A stretch of DNA of 64,000 nt from Comamonas sp. lk (GTDB lineage: Bacteria > Pseudomonadota > Gammaproteobacteria > Burkholderiales > Burkholderiaceae_C), in the NCBI GenBank assembly GCA_945860595.1, contig CAMAQV010000005.1:1-64000 (forward strand), written 5' to 3'. The notes beneath the pieces are model-generated. The model saw nothing but the letters and a program-made list of their open reading frames with translations, was not told where the DNA came from and made no database searches. The position numbers were made by a program, and so were the translations under genes. Positions 1-9,740 of the stretch are shown one piece after another (within the stretch, counting starts at the first letter, position 1; every line of letters begins with the position of its first letter).

Positions 1-710
1 TGCATGGTGTTGGCGGTGTAGCAGCCGGCTTGCATCCACAGGCCGTCGATCTGGTCCCATTTTTTGGTGGCCAGAATTTTGGACAGCTCGGTGCGGGCAA
101 CCGCCTGGCTCCACATACCGGGGGCTTCACCCACGATTTTGATGCCGGGGTGCTTGGCGAAGACTTCCTTGGCAGCCTTGGTGCGCAGCGTGTCGACCGA
201 GACGCCGGGAACGCCGGTGATCACGACGATGTTGCCCTTGCCATTGAGCTTGTTGGACAGCCATTCTGCGGTGACGCGTCCGGCCTCTTCCTGGTCAATG
301 CTGACGTTGTAGGCGCAAGGCTCGCTGATCGCGCCATCGTAGGCAATGATCATCACGCCCTTGTCGCAGGCGTTTTTGACAGCCGCATTCAGCGCGGTGG
401 GTGAAATCGGGTAGACCACGATGGCCTGGGCACCTTGTTGCACCATGGCGTTGATTTGCTGGATCTGCCGCTGCGCGTTGGGTCCAGCGACCTGTACCTT
501 GAGGTCGACCTTGTTGGCGAAGTTTTTGTGCGCGGCCATGGCTTTGACCATGTTGGCGGCTTCGGCCTGCCAATCGTTGCCGATATAGCTCATGGACAAA
601 AATATTTTGAATTTCTGGTCTGCCGCGTGGGCTGCGGGTGTGATCAGGGTGCTGATGGCAACTGCCGCAGTGCTGAGCGTGAGTGCCCATTTGGACTTGC
701 TGTGTTTCAT
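1..710 (-). CDS. sugar ABC transporter substrate-binding protein (C-terminus beyond window)
   Basis: Minus-frame translation MKHSKSKWALTLSTAAVAISTLITPAAHAADQKFKIFLSMSYIGNDWQAEAANMVKA... has a signal peptide and a ribose-binding-like fold (INAMVQQGAQAIVVYPISPTALNAAV). The listed ORFs here are in other frames. Confidence 0.8.
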   Translation of the reverse strand, partial: MKHSKSKWALTLSTAAVAISTLITPAAHAADQKFKIFLSMSYIGNDWQAEAANMVKAMAAHKNFANKVDLKVQVAGPNAQRQIQQINAMVQQGAQAIVVYPISPTALNAAVKNACDKGVMIIAYDGAISEPCAYNVSIDQEEAGRVTAEWLSNKLNGKGNIVVITGVPGVSVDTLRTKAAKEVFAKHPGIKIVGEAPGMWSQAVARTELSKILATKKWDQIDGLWMQAGCYTANTM

Positions 711-770
711 GGTGTCTCCTGGTTAGGTGTTTGGATGCTCGGTGAGAGAGGCTGGATGAGCACTGGCATG

Positions 771-792
771 ATATCTGTGTGATCACAGATAT
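771..792. promoter_or_regulatory. 9-bp perfect inverted repeat ATATCTGTG-TGAT-CACAGATAT containing TGTGATCACA; candidate GntR operator
   Basis: Read directly. Lies 60 bp upstream of the transporter gene start; the core TGTGATCACA recurs at 988-997. Confidence 0.6.
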
Positions 793-987
793 TGATAAGT
801 GTTTTCCCTGACGGATGGGGTAGGAGGGGCGGCTCTATGAAGACCTGGTGCGCGTTCCCCATCAAATGTCCTGCGGTTTTTTCCAGTGAAATCCCTAGGT
901 TTGATTGGAACCCAGGCGGTTTTTGGCGTGCGTCCTATAAGATGCACCGCAAGCCCGGAACGAAACTACCGAGGTGAATAAAATTCT

Positions 988-997
988 TGTGATCACA
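988..997. promoter_or_regulatory. TGTGATCACA palindrome, second copy, upstream of the GntR gene
   Basis: Identical 10-bp palindrome 26 bp before the regulator ATG. Confidence 0.55.
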
Positions 998-1022
998 CTT
1001 TAAAGTTGGCGCTACCCCCACC

Positions 1023-1748
1023 ATGACCATGTCCATCAGCAACTTGGTGACGCCTTTGCAGCGCAAGACCATGAGCCTGGAGGTGCACAAACAGTTGCGC
1101 ACCCTGCTGATCGGCGGGCGGATGATGCCCGGCGAGCAAATTTCTTTGCGAAGCACCGCCGAGGCGCTGGGTGTGAGCGTGATGCCGGTGCGCGAGGCCG
1201 TGCAGCGCCTGGTGGCCGAGCAGGCGCTGGAGCTGGCGCCCAACCGGACCTTGCGCGTGCCCACCATGTCTGCGGACCAGTTCCGCGAGATCACCCGCAT
1301 CCGCATCAACCTGGAGGGCCTGGCTGCGGCCACCGCCGCGCTCCGATTGACTGACGAAGCGATTGAAAAAATCGAAGATGCCAATGCCGATTTTTCACGC
1401 GAGATTGCCAAGGTCAAGCCGGATGGTCCGCGGCTGATACGCTTCAATATGGAGTTCCATTTCGGCGTCTACCATGGTGCGGCGATGCCCATGCTGCTGC
1501 GCATGATCGAGGATTTGTGGTCCCGCATAGGTCCCATCCTCAATTACGACCTTCAACGCGGTTCGCGCCGCCTGCAGGAGCGTGAACCGGTCGATTACCA
1601 CGATCGCCTGTTAGCCGCCATCAAGCAACGTGACGCCGCTGCGGCGGCCGAGGCCTTGCGGGGCGATATTCAGACGGCGGCGGATTTCATTGTGGCCACC
1701 AAACTGCTGCCTGCCGGCGAGGTCGACGCTGCTGTAAACGCCGCATAA
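1023..1748 (+). CDS. GntR family (FCD/FadR-type) transcriptional regulator
   Basis: N-terminal winged HTH (GEQISLRSTAEALGVSVMPVREAVQRLVAEQALEL) plus helical FCD-like C-terminal domain. Confidence 0.88.
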   Translation: MTMSISNLVTPLQRKTMSLEVHKQLRTLLIGGRMMPGEQISLRSTAEALGVSVMPVREAVQRLVAEQALELAPNRTLRVPTMSADQFREITRIRINLEGLAAATAALRLTDEAIEKIEDANADFSREIAKVKPDGPRLIRFNMEFHFGVYHGAAMPMLLRMIEDLWSRIGPILNYDLQRGSRRLQEREPVDYHDRLLAAIKQRDAAAAAEALRGDIQTAADFIVATKLLPAGEVDAAVNAA

Positions 1749-1823
1749 GGCGCCGACAGCCAAGACCGTTTCCACCCATCCCGACGCCACAGGATGTTGA
1801 ACACCGACGGGCCTTGTGTTCGC

Positions 1824-2888
1824 TCAGTTGTACGTCACGGTAAAGGTGGCTGTGGCGCTCACATTGCCGGCGCCCGGCGTTAATCCAGCGGCAGCCCGCA
1901 TACGGGCTTTCATCGGTACGCTGTAGCTGGTGATGCCACTGCTGGTTGTTGCCAACACGTATGGCGTGCCTTTGGCGATGACGGTGCCATCGTTCTTGGC
2001 AAGCTCAACCCCCATAGCGCTTGCGTTGCCGGTACTTTTGATGAGATTGGGGTTCGTGACGGTGTCGTAGGGGGTGTAGTCGAAGCTTGCTTGGATGGCG
2101 TAAGCGGATGCTGCTGCGCCACAGCCAGAAAACTCCAAAGCAAAGGTTTTCCAATCCGACTCGCTTGGGTTTTGCGCTGCGCTGGTTGTGGTGGAGCCCA
2201 GATACACGGTGCTTGCTGTGCTGGTCAAATGGCAACTCTTGGGGTCAAAGGTAAGGGCGAAAGGAGCGGGCAGGTCGGTACGTATAGGTCGCCCTCGGTA
2301 ATAAAACGCGTCGGGTGAATAGACCCAGGAAGAATCAGCTGCACTTGCAACGAGCTTTTGCACTCGGGCGATTGAAGTGGATGTGCTCTTGGCATTGAGA
2401 ACGGCGTCGGTGTTGGTCATGATGGTGAATTTAAACTGCATCGTGCAGCTCCAATTGCTAGCCGGCCCAAGACCGGTAGCCGTCACGGACGTGGGCGTTG
2501 ATGTATGGGGATCGCAGCTGCTCAGCACGACACCTGTTGGGGTCACAGTTAACCCCGTGTTGCCGTTCACTAAACCGCTGATGAGCCTACTGGTAAAGGT
2601 CATGGGCGTACCGTTACAGCTTGCGATGGCGTACTGCGCATAGCCGCTAAAAACGGTTTCACCCGCTTTCAGGGGATATTTGAAGGTTTGGTCCCCACTC
2701 AGAGCGCTTCCCGATGTGTCCGAGAAGAGAGACAGGGTCGGTGGGGCGGTTCCACATACGATGACAGCCTGCGCCTGCCCCGGCAACCAGCCCAGTGCCA
2801 CACAGCTGAACGCCAGCACAGTGTTCTGCAGCCGCCAAGGGCCCAGTGCGTGCGCCAAGCTATTGAGCCATACAAAAAGTTGTCTCAT
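1824..2888 (-). CDS. two-domain type 1 fimbrial protein/adhesin-like
   Basis: Signal peptide; C-terminal pilin-like domain with paired Cys and typical end (GAGNVSATATFTVTYN). Confidence 0.65.
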   Translation of the reverse strand: MRQLFVWLNSLAHALGPWRLQNTVLAFSCVALGWLPGQAQAVIVCGTAPPTLSLFSDTSGSALSGDQTFKYPLKAGETVFSGYAQYAIASCNGTPMTFTSRLISGLVNGNTGLTVTPTGVVLSSCDPHTSTPTSVTATGLGPASNWSCTMQFKFTIMTNTDAVLNAKSTSTSIARVQKLVASAADSSWVYSPDAFYYRGRPIRTDLPAPFALTFDPKSCHLTSTASTVYLGSTTTSAAQNPSESDWKTFALEFSGCGAAASAYAIQASFDYTPYDTVTNPNLIKSTGNASAMGVELAKNDGTVIAKGTPYVLATTSSGITSYSVPMKARMRAAAGLTPGAGNVSATATFTVTYN

Positions 2889-3191
2889 ACGGTGCGCTCC
2901 TCACGGCTCGACATATACAGCGGGGTGCTGCCCACAGCCGTTCGTGTATCAAAGCCGATCGAACAGGGACTCAGGACGGGTGTTTGCTTGTGCATAAGGC
3001 GCTTGCGAAGAGTGTACCCATCACGTGGCTCTTGGATCAATACGGACACCCCCCGGTGCGGCACATTCCGCTTACGCGCCACAAAGAGGGATGGGGGCCG
3101 CAGGGGCGAGACCCTCAGGGCGCAGGTGATACTCCGCACTACGCGCGCTCGTACTGTGCAGTCCCTGAACTGTGCGTCGCACAGGGTATTC

Positions 3192-4523
3192 ATGATGCAA
3201 AACAAGACACACCAAATCGTCATCGTCGGTGGGGGAGCCGGCGGCCTGGAGCTCGCTACCCGCCTGGGCAAAGCCTTTGGGCGCGGTACACAAGCCCACA
3301 TCACCCTCGTGGACAAGAACCGGACCCACATCTGGAAACCCAAGCTGCATGAAATTGCCGCTGGCAGCATGGACTTTGGCGACCACGAGGTCGACTACAT
3401 GGCACAGGCGCACTGGAACCATTTCACCTTTCGCATTGGCGAACTCAGGGGTCTGGACCGCCAGAGCAAGACGATTGAGCTGGCGCCCTACGTCGACAGC
3501 GACGGACTACCGGTCACCCCCACGCAGCACATTGCCTACGACACCCTGGTGGTGTGCATCGGCAGCCTGAGCAATGATTTTGGAACCCAAGGCGTGCAGG
3601 AGTTTGCCCTGCGGCTGGAGACGCAGCACGACGCCAAACAGTTCCACTCCAAGATGGTTAACGCCTGCATCCGCGCGCACAACCAGACGGCCGATATCCA
3701 CCAAAGCCAGCTGCACGTGGCCATCATCGGCGCGGGCGCGACCGGCGTGGAACTGGCCGCCGAACTGCATCGCACGACGCGCGAGGTGGTGGCGTTTGGG
3801 CTGGACCGTATCGATGCGGACAAGGACATCAAGGTCAGCCTGATCGAGGCCGCCGACCGCATCCTGCCGGCTCTACCGCCGCGCCTGTCTGCGGCAACGC
3901 AGGCCTTGATCACGCGCCTGGGTGTGCAGGTTCTGACGCAGGCCAAGGTCACGGAAGTGATGTCCACCGGCGTGCGCCTGGCCGATGGGCGGGTGGTGGA
4001 GTCCGAGCTGGTGGTGTGGGCCGCAGGCGTCAAGGCGCCAGACTTTTTGAAGGACTTGGGCGGCCTGGAGACCAACCGCATCAACCAGCTGGTGGTGAAT
4101 GACACCCTGCAAACCACGCGCGACGCGGATATTTTCGCGCTGGGTGACTGTGCCGCCTGTCCCTGCGGTGACGCCGCTGGCGGCCGCGCCGGCATGGTGC
4201 CCCCACGCGCGCAGGCGGCGCATCAGCAAGCCTCCCACCTTTTCCTGCAAATCAAGCGCCGCTTCGCGAACAAGCCGCTCAAGCCCTACCACTACAAGGA
4301 CTTTGGCTCACTGGTCTCGCTTGGAAAATTCAGCACAGTGGGCAACATGATGGGCGGTCTGATCGGCAACAACCTGATGATCGAGGGCTACTTCGCCAAG
4401 GCGATGTACCTGTCCCTGTACAAGCTGCATGAGCTGGCCATACACGGGTTTTTGAAAACAAGCCTCTACACGCTGGCCCGCATGATTACCAAGCAAACCA
4501 ACCCGACGGTCAAGCTGCACTGA
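3192..4523 (+). CDS. NAD(P)/FAD-dependent oxidoreductase, type II NADH dehydrogenase-like
   Basis: MMQNKTHQIVIVGGGAGGLELATRLG (FAD Rossmann), second dinucleotide motif VAIIGAGATGVELAAELH, FALGDCAA. The upstream part of the 611-aa ORF is probably non-coding. Confidence 0.9.
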   Translation: MMQNKTHQIVIVGGGAGGLELATRLGKAFGRGTQAHITLVDKNRTHIWKPKLHEIAAGSMDFGDHEVDYMAQAHWNHFTFRIGELRGLDRQSKTIELAPYVDSDGLPVTPTQHIAYDTLVVCIGSLSNDFGTQGVQEFALRLETQHDAKQFHSKMVNACIRAHNQTADIHQSQLHVAIIGAGATGVELAAELHRTTREVVAFGLDRIDADKDIKVSLIEAADRILPALPPRLSAATQALITRLGVQVLTQAKVTEVMSTGVRLADGRVVESELVVWAAGVKAPDFLKDLGGLETNRINQLVVNDTLQTTRDADIFALGDCAACPCGDAAGGRAGMVPPRAQAAHQQASHLFLQIKRRFANKPLKPYHYKDFGSLVSLGKFSTVGNMMGGLIGNNLMIEGYFAKAMYLSLYKLHELAIHGFLKTSLYTLARMITKQTNPTVKLH

Positions 4524-4563
4524 GGGCGTGTCGCTGCGGTGGCATCGCCTGCAAGCCCTCGGC

Positions 4564-4602
4564 ATTCAGTTTTTCTGAATCCATGGCAATGAAATTCTGA
4601 AT
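4564..4602. promoter_or_regulatory. ATTCAG-N5-CTGAAT inverted repeat plus a second CTGAAT 22 bp downstream
   Basis: Read directly upstream of the aminotransferase start at 4667. Confidence 0.35.
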
Positions 4603-4666
4603 TTACTTAGCGGTTCGGACTTTTTACATTCCACCCGTCCTCACTCAATTTCATCAGGAGATAGCC

Positions 4667-5926
4667 ATGGCAGGTCGTAATTTTCTCTTTGTCCCCGGTC
4701 CCACCAACGTCCCGGACCGGATTCAGCGTGCCATGGTTGTGTCTATGGAAGACCACCGCTCGCCCCATTTTCCGGTGCTCACCAACACCATCATGGCGGG
4801 GCTTAAGAACGTCTTCCGCACCAAGGTCGGCACGCCCTTTGTGTTTCCGTCCTCCGGCACCGGCTGCTGGGAAGCGGCATTGACCAACACCCTCTCGCCC
4901 GGCGACACGGTTCTGGCCTCGCGCTTCGGGCAGTTCAGCCACCTGTGGATCGACATGTGCGAGCGATTAGGTCTCAATGTGGAGATCGTGGACTGCGAGT
5001 GGGGTACTGGCGTGCCGCTGCAGCAGTATGCCGACATCCTGAAGGCCGACACCCAGCACCGCATCAAGGCCGTTCTGGCCTGCCAAAACGAAACCGCGAC
5101 CGGCGTGGTGTCGGACATTGCCGGCGTGCGCGAGGCCTTGGACGAGGCCAAGCACCCGGCATTGTTGTTTGTCGACTGCGTCTCCTCGCTGGGCTGCATC
5201 GACTTCCGTTTTGACGACTGGGGCGTGGACATGGCGGTCTCGGGCTCGCAAAAGGGTTTTATGCTGCCCGCTGGTCTGGGCATTTTGTGCGCCAGCCCCA
5301 AAGCGCTGGCCATGTACCCCAACTCCAAACTCAAGCGCGCTTACTTTGACCTGGTCGACATGCAGCAGGCCAACGCCAACGGCTACTTCCCCTACACCCC
5401 GGCCCTGTCGCTGATGTACGGACTGGTCGAGGCATTGAAGATGATCGAAGAAGAGGGCTTGGACCAGATCGTCGCCCGCCACCGCTATCTGGCCAGGGGC
5501 GTACGCGCAGCGGTCACCGAGGGTTGGAAGCTCAGCCTGTGCGCAAAAGAGGAGAAGTGGTACTCCGACACCGTCTCCGCCGTCATGCTGCCCGCCGGTA
5601 TTGCGGGCACCGACGTGATTGCCCGCGCTTACCACCGCTACAACCTGTCGCTGGGCGGTGGTCTGTCCAAGGTGGCTGGCAAGTTGTTCCGCATCGGTCA
5701 CCTCGGCGATATGAACGAAATCCATCTGATGGCTGCGATCAACGGCGCTGAGATGGCCATGCTCGATTGCGGTGTGGCGGTCAAGCCCGGCAGCGGCGCG
5801 GCGGCGGCGTCCGAGTTCTGGCGCAGCAACCCCGCACCCAGCGGCCTTGGGCCGCACCTTGCGCTGCAAGAGCGTCAGGCTCTGGCACGCGCCTCGGCTT
5901 CGGCTACAGCCACCGCGCGCGGATAG
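4667..5926 (+). CDS. serine-glyoxylate/aspartate-type PLP aminotransferase (class V)
   Basis: FVPGPTNVPDRIQRAM, PLP Lys context VSGSQKGFMLPAGLG; SgaA-like. Confidence 0.88.
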   Translation: MAGRNFLFVPGPTNVPDRIQRAMVVSMEDHRSPHFPVLTNTIMAGLKNVFRTKVGTPFVFPSSGTGCWEAALTNTLSPGDTVLASRFGQFSHLWIDMCERLGLNVEIVDCEWGTGVPLQQYADILKADTQHRIKAVLACQNETATGVVSDIAGVREALDEAKHPALLFVDCVSSLGCIDFRFDDWGVDMAVSGSQKGFMLPAGLGILCASPKALAMYPNSKLKRAYFDLVDMQQANANGYFPYTPALSLMYGLVEALKMIEEEGLDQIVARHRYLARGVRAAVTEGWKLSLCAKEEKWYSDTVSAVMLPAGIAGTDVIARAYHRYNLSLGGGLSKVAGKLFRIGHLGDMNEIHLMAAINGAEMAMLDCGVAVKPGSGAAAASEFWRSNPAPSGLGPHLALQERQALARASASATATARG

Positions 5927-6050
5927 CGGCGTCCTGCGGGGCGACAGTCCCGCGCGCACGCTCAGGAGGGACCGGCGCGGCAAGCGCCGCGTTGGCTAGC
6001 GCGGCGCACAATGCGCCTTCGGTCGCCCCTGAACTTCCCTTCTACCGCAG

Positions 6051-6073
6051 GCCCGGCTTCATAGCCGGGCTTT
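6051..6073 (+). terminator. Rho-independent terminator GCCCGGCT-TCAT-AGCCGGGC-TTT
   Basis: 8-bp perfect stem, tetraloop and short T run downstream of the aminotransferase. Confidence 0.7.
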
Positions 6074-6164
6074 GTCGTGTGCGGCTTCTGGCTGTCGCCC
6101 AGCCCGCTGTGCGCCAGTGCAGGCAGAATCCAATGATTACTACACATCGTTGGAACGGGACACT

Positions 6165-6959
6165 ATGTCTTGGATTGCGCGCTGCCGCACGGGCAGTTGG
6201 ATCTTGCTGGCCGCCTTTCTGGTCAGCACGCAGGCGGCGGCTTGGGGCACGCAGGGACACCAGGTTGTGGCCGCCATGGCCTGGGAGCTGCTGCAACCGG
6301 CCACCCGCGCCGAAGTCAACCGGCTGCTGACCCTGGAGCCGGGCGAGACGCTGGAGTCGCTCTCGACCTGGGCCGACGAACACCGCAACCCCGCCACCGG
6401 TCCCTGGCACTACGTCAACTTTCCCCGTGGCAATTGCCACTACGACCCCGAGCGCGACTGTCCCGACGGAAATTGTGTGGTGGCGGCCATCGAGCGCGAA
6501 CGTGCCATCTGGGCCAGCACTGCCAATGACAAGGCCCGCCTGAAGGCCCTGAAATACCTGATCCACCTGGTGGCCGACATCCACCAGCCGCTTCACGCCG
6601 GCTACCGCGATGACCGCGGCGGCAACCAGTTCCAACTGCGCGCCTTTATGCGGGGCAGCAACTTGCATGCGGTGTGGGACAGCGGGCTGCTGCGCCAGTT
6701 GGACTTGGATAACGCTGAGCTGGTGGCGCTGTTGGAAAAAGTACCCGTCCCGCAGTCGAAGTTGCATGCTTCTATGGCCGAGGTTGCTGAGGAGTCGTGC
6801 CGTCTGGTGGCGACATCTGGCTTTTATCCACCTGATCAGGTGGACCAGACCTATGCCAAACAGATGTCGCCAGTGATGCAGGCGCGCCTGGCCACCGCCG
6901 CGCGACGCTTGGCCTGGATGCTCGAGAGCACCCCGCGCCAGCCGCGTTCTTTTTGGTGA
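6165..6959 (+). CDS. S1/P1-family nuclease (secreted)
   Basis: Signal peptide ending AAAW with mature WGTQGHQVVAAMAWELL; IHLVADIHQPLHAGYRDDRGGNQ zinc-site motifs. Confidence 0.9.
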   Translation: MSWIARCRTGSWILLAAFLVSTQAAAWGTQGHQVVAAMAWELLQPATRAEVNRLLTLEPGETLESLSTWADEHRNPATGPWHYVNFPRGNCHYDPERDCPDGNCVVAAIERERAIWASTANDKARLKALKYLIHLVADIHQPLHAGYRDDRGGNQFQLRAFMRGSNLHAVWDSGLLRQLDLDNAELVALLEKVPVPQSKLHASMAEVAEESCRLVATSGFYPPDQVDQTYAKQMSPVMQARLATAARRLAWMLESTPRQPRSFW

Positions 6960-6976
6960 ACTGCTGGGCTTAAGAC

Positions 6977-7612
6977 TTAGGTATTTTCCTTAGCCCGGTA
7001 TCCACACACATCCGCCACCCCACACCCCCCACACAGCGGCTTGCGCGCCTGGCACACATAGCGCCCGTGCAATATCAGCCAATGGTGCGCGTCCACCAAA
7101 AATTCTGCCGGTATCCGTTTGAGCAGTTTGCGCTCCACTTCCAGCGGCGTCTTGCCAGGCGCCAGGCCGGTGCGGTTGCCCAGGCGGAAGATGTGGGTGT
7201 CCACGGCCATGGTCGGTTCGCCGAAGGCGACGTTGAGCACCACGTTGGCGGTCTTGCGGCCCACGCCGGGCAGGGCCTCCAGGGCCTCGCGGCTGCGCGG
7301 AACCTGGCCGCCGTGCTGGGCGACCAGGATCTCGCAGGTCTGCATCAGATGGCGGGCTTTGCTGCGGAACAGGCCAATGGTCTGTATGTGCCGCTCCAAC
7401 CCGGCAAGCCCCAGTGCGATGATTTTTTGCGGTGTGTTCGCCACCACAAAGAGGCGCGCGGTGGCCTTGTTCACCCCCACGTCGGTGGCCTGCGCCGAGA
7501 GCAGCACAGCGGCCAGCAGCTCGAAAACGCTGGCGTAGTGCAGCTCAGTTTGCGGGTGCGGGTTGGCATCGCGCAGGCGGCTGAAAAAAGTGTGGATCTG
7601 GGCGGGTTTCAT
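6977..7612 (-). CDS. nth: endonuclease III
   Basis: LPGVGRKTANVVLNVAFGEPTMAVDTHIFRLGNR and Fe-S Cys cluster CQARKPLCGGCGVADVC. Confidence 0.95.
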   Translation of the reverse strand: MKPAQIHTFFSRLRDANPHPQTELHYASVFELLAAVLLSAQATDVGVNKATARLFVVANTPQKIIALGLAGLERHIQTIGLFRSKARHLMQTCEILVAQHGGQVPRSREALEALPGVGRKTANVVLNVAFGEPTMAVDTHIFRLGNRTGLAPGKTPLEVERKLLKRIPAEFLVDAHHWLILHGRYVCQARKPLCGGCGVADVCGYRAKENT

Positions 7613-7672
7613 GGGGCGCTGGCCTCTCAGGCGGGTTCACAATAGGCGTTTTGCCTTTGGAAGATACCGCAC

Positions 7673-8902
7673 ATGTCCAGCCCCAGCGCTCTGCCTCCCG
7701 CCGCCAAACCAGGCCTGCCATTCGCCGACCGGCTGCAAAACGTCGAAACCTCCGCCATCCGCGAGCTGTTCAAGCTGCTGGGCAAGCCCGGCATCATCAG
7801 CTTTGCCGGGGGCTTTCCTGATCCTGCGCTGTTTGATGTTGAGGGTTTGCAAATGTCCGCCGATGCGGTGCTTTCGCACAACCCCGGCCCGGTGCTGCAA
7901 TATGGCGCTACCGAAGGCTGGGGCCCGCTGCGCGAGCAGATCAGCCACTTTATGGCGGGCAAGGGCGCCACCGTCACGCCCGACGGCCTGATCGTCACCA
8001 CCGGCAGCCAACAGGCGCTGGACCTGATTGGCAAGACAATGATCTCGCCCGGCGACAAGGTGATCGTCGAAGCGCCCACGTTTTTGGCCACCATCCAGTG
8101 CTTTCGCCTGTACGGCGCGCACCTGATTGGCGCACCGATTGATGCCGACGGCGTTGACGTAGACCGCTTGGAGCAGCTCATTGTCGAGCACAAGCCCAAG
8201 CTGGTCTATCTGATTCCTACCTTTGGCAACCCCAGCGGTGCGACGCTCAGCCTGGAGCGCCGCCAGCGCGTGCTGGAGATCGCCGCGCGCACCCGCACCC
8301 TGGTCGTGGAGGACGACCCCTACGGCGAGCTCTACTTTGACCAGGCGCCGCCACCGAGCCTGCTGGCGTTGAGTGAGCAGGTGCCGGGCAGCCGCGAATA
8401 CCTGGTGCACTGCGGCAGCTTGAGCAAGATTGTGAGCCCGGGCCTGCGCGTGGGCTGGATGATTGCGCCGCCCGAGCTGCTCGCGCGTGGCACCATGTGC
8501 AAGCAGTTCAGCGACGCCCACACCAGCAACCTCACCCAGGCCATTGGCGCGCACTACCTCACCCTGGGGCGCCTGGACGCGGCGCTGGACGTGGTGCGCA
8601 GCACCTATGCCGAGCGCGCACGCGTCATGGCGGCTAGCCTGCAGCGCACGCTGGGCGAGGCCATCGCTTTTGACGCGCCGCAGGGCGGCATGTTCTTTTG
8701 GGCGCGCCTGACCGACGCCAACGGTGGCCCTGCCAACGCGGCCGAGTTTGCCAAGCGCGCCATTGAGCAACTGGTGGCTTTTGTGCCCGGCGCGCCGTTT
8801 TACGCCCACGATGCAGACCCGGCCACCCTGCGCCTGAGCTTTGCCACTGCCGATGTGGCCAAGATTGAAGAAGGCGTGGCCCGCCTCGGTGCGGCCCTGT
8901 GA
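7673..8902 (+). CDS. PLP-dependent aminotransferase class I/II (2-aminoadipate/MocR-C-term type)
   Basis: ISFAGGFPDPALF, NPSGATLSLERR, GSLSKIVSPGLRVGW. Confidence 0.88.
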   Translation: MSSPSALPPAAKPGLPFADRLQNVETSAIRELFKLLGKPGIISFAGGFPDPALFDVEGLQMSADAVLSHNPGPVLQYGATEGWGPLREQISHFMAGKGATVTPDGLIVTTGSQQALDLIGKTMISPGDKVIVEAPTFLATIQCFRLYGAHLIGAPIDADGVDVDRLEQLIVEHKPKLVYLIPTFGNPSGATLSLERRQRVLEIAARTRTLVVEDDPYGELYFDQAPPPSLLALSEQVPGSREYLVHCGSLSKIVSPGLRVGWMIAPPELLARGTMCKQFSDAHTSNLTQAIGAHYLTLGRLDAALDVVRSTYAERARVMAASLQRTLGEAIAFDAPQGGMFFWARLTDANGGPANAAEFAKRAIEQLVAFVPGAPFYAHDADPATLRLSFATADVAKIEEGVARLGAAL

Positions 8903-9654
8903 GCGAACTGCCCGGCACCACGCCCGAGGAGGAGTTGCTCTCGCCCGTGGAGTTGGGCGCGGTGCTGTGCTTTGTGGCCGGGGCGATCAACGCTGGGGGT
9001 TTTTTGGCGGTCGGTATGTACACCTCGCATATGAGCGGCGTGGTCTCGTCCATGGCGGATAACGCGGTGCTGGGGCAGGGCTTGTTGGTCTGGATTGGCC
9101 TGTGGTCTTTGTTGGCCTTCATAGGCGGTGCCATGGCAACTGCGTTGATGGTGCGCTGGGCGCTGCGGCGCAATTTGCGCAGCGCCTACAGCCGCCCGCT
9201 TTTGCTGGAGGCGATCCTGTTGCTGGTGTTCGGTGTATTTGGTGCGGCCATTGACGCGCACAGCCTGGCCCTGGTGCCGTATACAGTGGTCCTGCTGTGC
9301 TTCATCATGGGCTTGCAGAACGCGCTGATCACCAAGCGCTCTAACGCCGAGATCCGCACCACGCACATCACCGGCCTGGTTACCGACCTCGGGATTGAGT
9401 TGGGCAACCTGGTCTATATCAACCGCAGTTTTCCGCAGGCCCCGCGTGTGCGGGCCAACCGCGCCAAGATGCGCAACCACCTCAAGCTTCTTGCCAGTTT
9501 CATCTTCGGCGCGCTCAGCGGCGCCTGGGGTTTTAAGACGGTGGGCTACATCGCTACCGTTCCCTTGTCACTGGTGCTGGTCGCGCTGGTGGCGCGGCCG
9601 GTGCTGTTTGATTTCCATCGCTGGCGTGCGCGGGGAAGTGCACCTTACAGCTAA
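8899..9654 (+). CDS. YoaK/DUF1275 family membrane protein
   Basis: Multi-TM; AGAINAGGFLAVGMYTSHMSGVVSSMAD, LITKRSNAEIRTTHITGLVTDLG; 4-bp overlap with previous CDS. Confidence 0.85.
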   Translation: MSELPGTTPEEELLSPVELGAVLCFVAGAINAGGFLAVGMYTSHMSGVVSSMADNAVLGQGLLVWIGLWSLLAFIGGAMATALMVRWALRRNLRSAYSRPLLLEAILLLVFGVFGAAIDAHSLALVPYTVVLLCFIMGLQNALITKRSNAEIRTTHITGLVTDLGIELGNLVYINRSFPQAPRVRANRAKMRNHLKLLASFIFGALSGAWGFKTVGYIATVPLSLVLVALVARPVLFDFHRWRARGSAPYS

Positions 9655-9740
9655 ATTTAGAACGTCCCTGTTCGCCACCACGTAATGTGGTCGCTGAGGC
9701 CGAAATCGTGTATTGATATTGCGGGTGCTATCATTTCTTT

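Noticed and set aside
2688-3191. N-terminal half of the 611-aa ORF as part of the NADH dehydrogenase-like protein
   Set aside because: Lacks any domain, overlaps the divergent fimbrial gene start, and a good start with FAD motif begins at 3192.
7637-8809. 390-aa minus-strand ORF
   Set aside because: Antisense to a clear aminotransferase; low-information composition.
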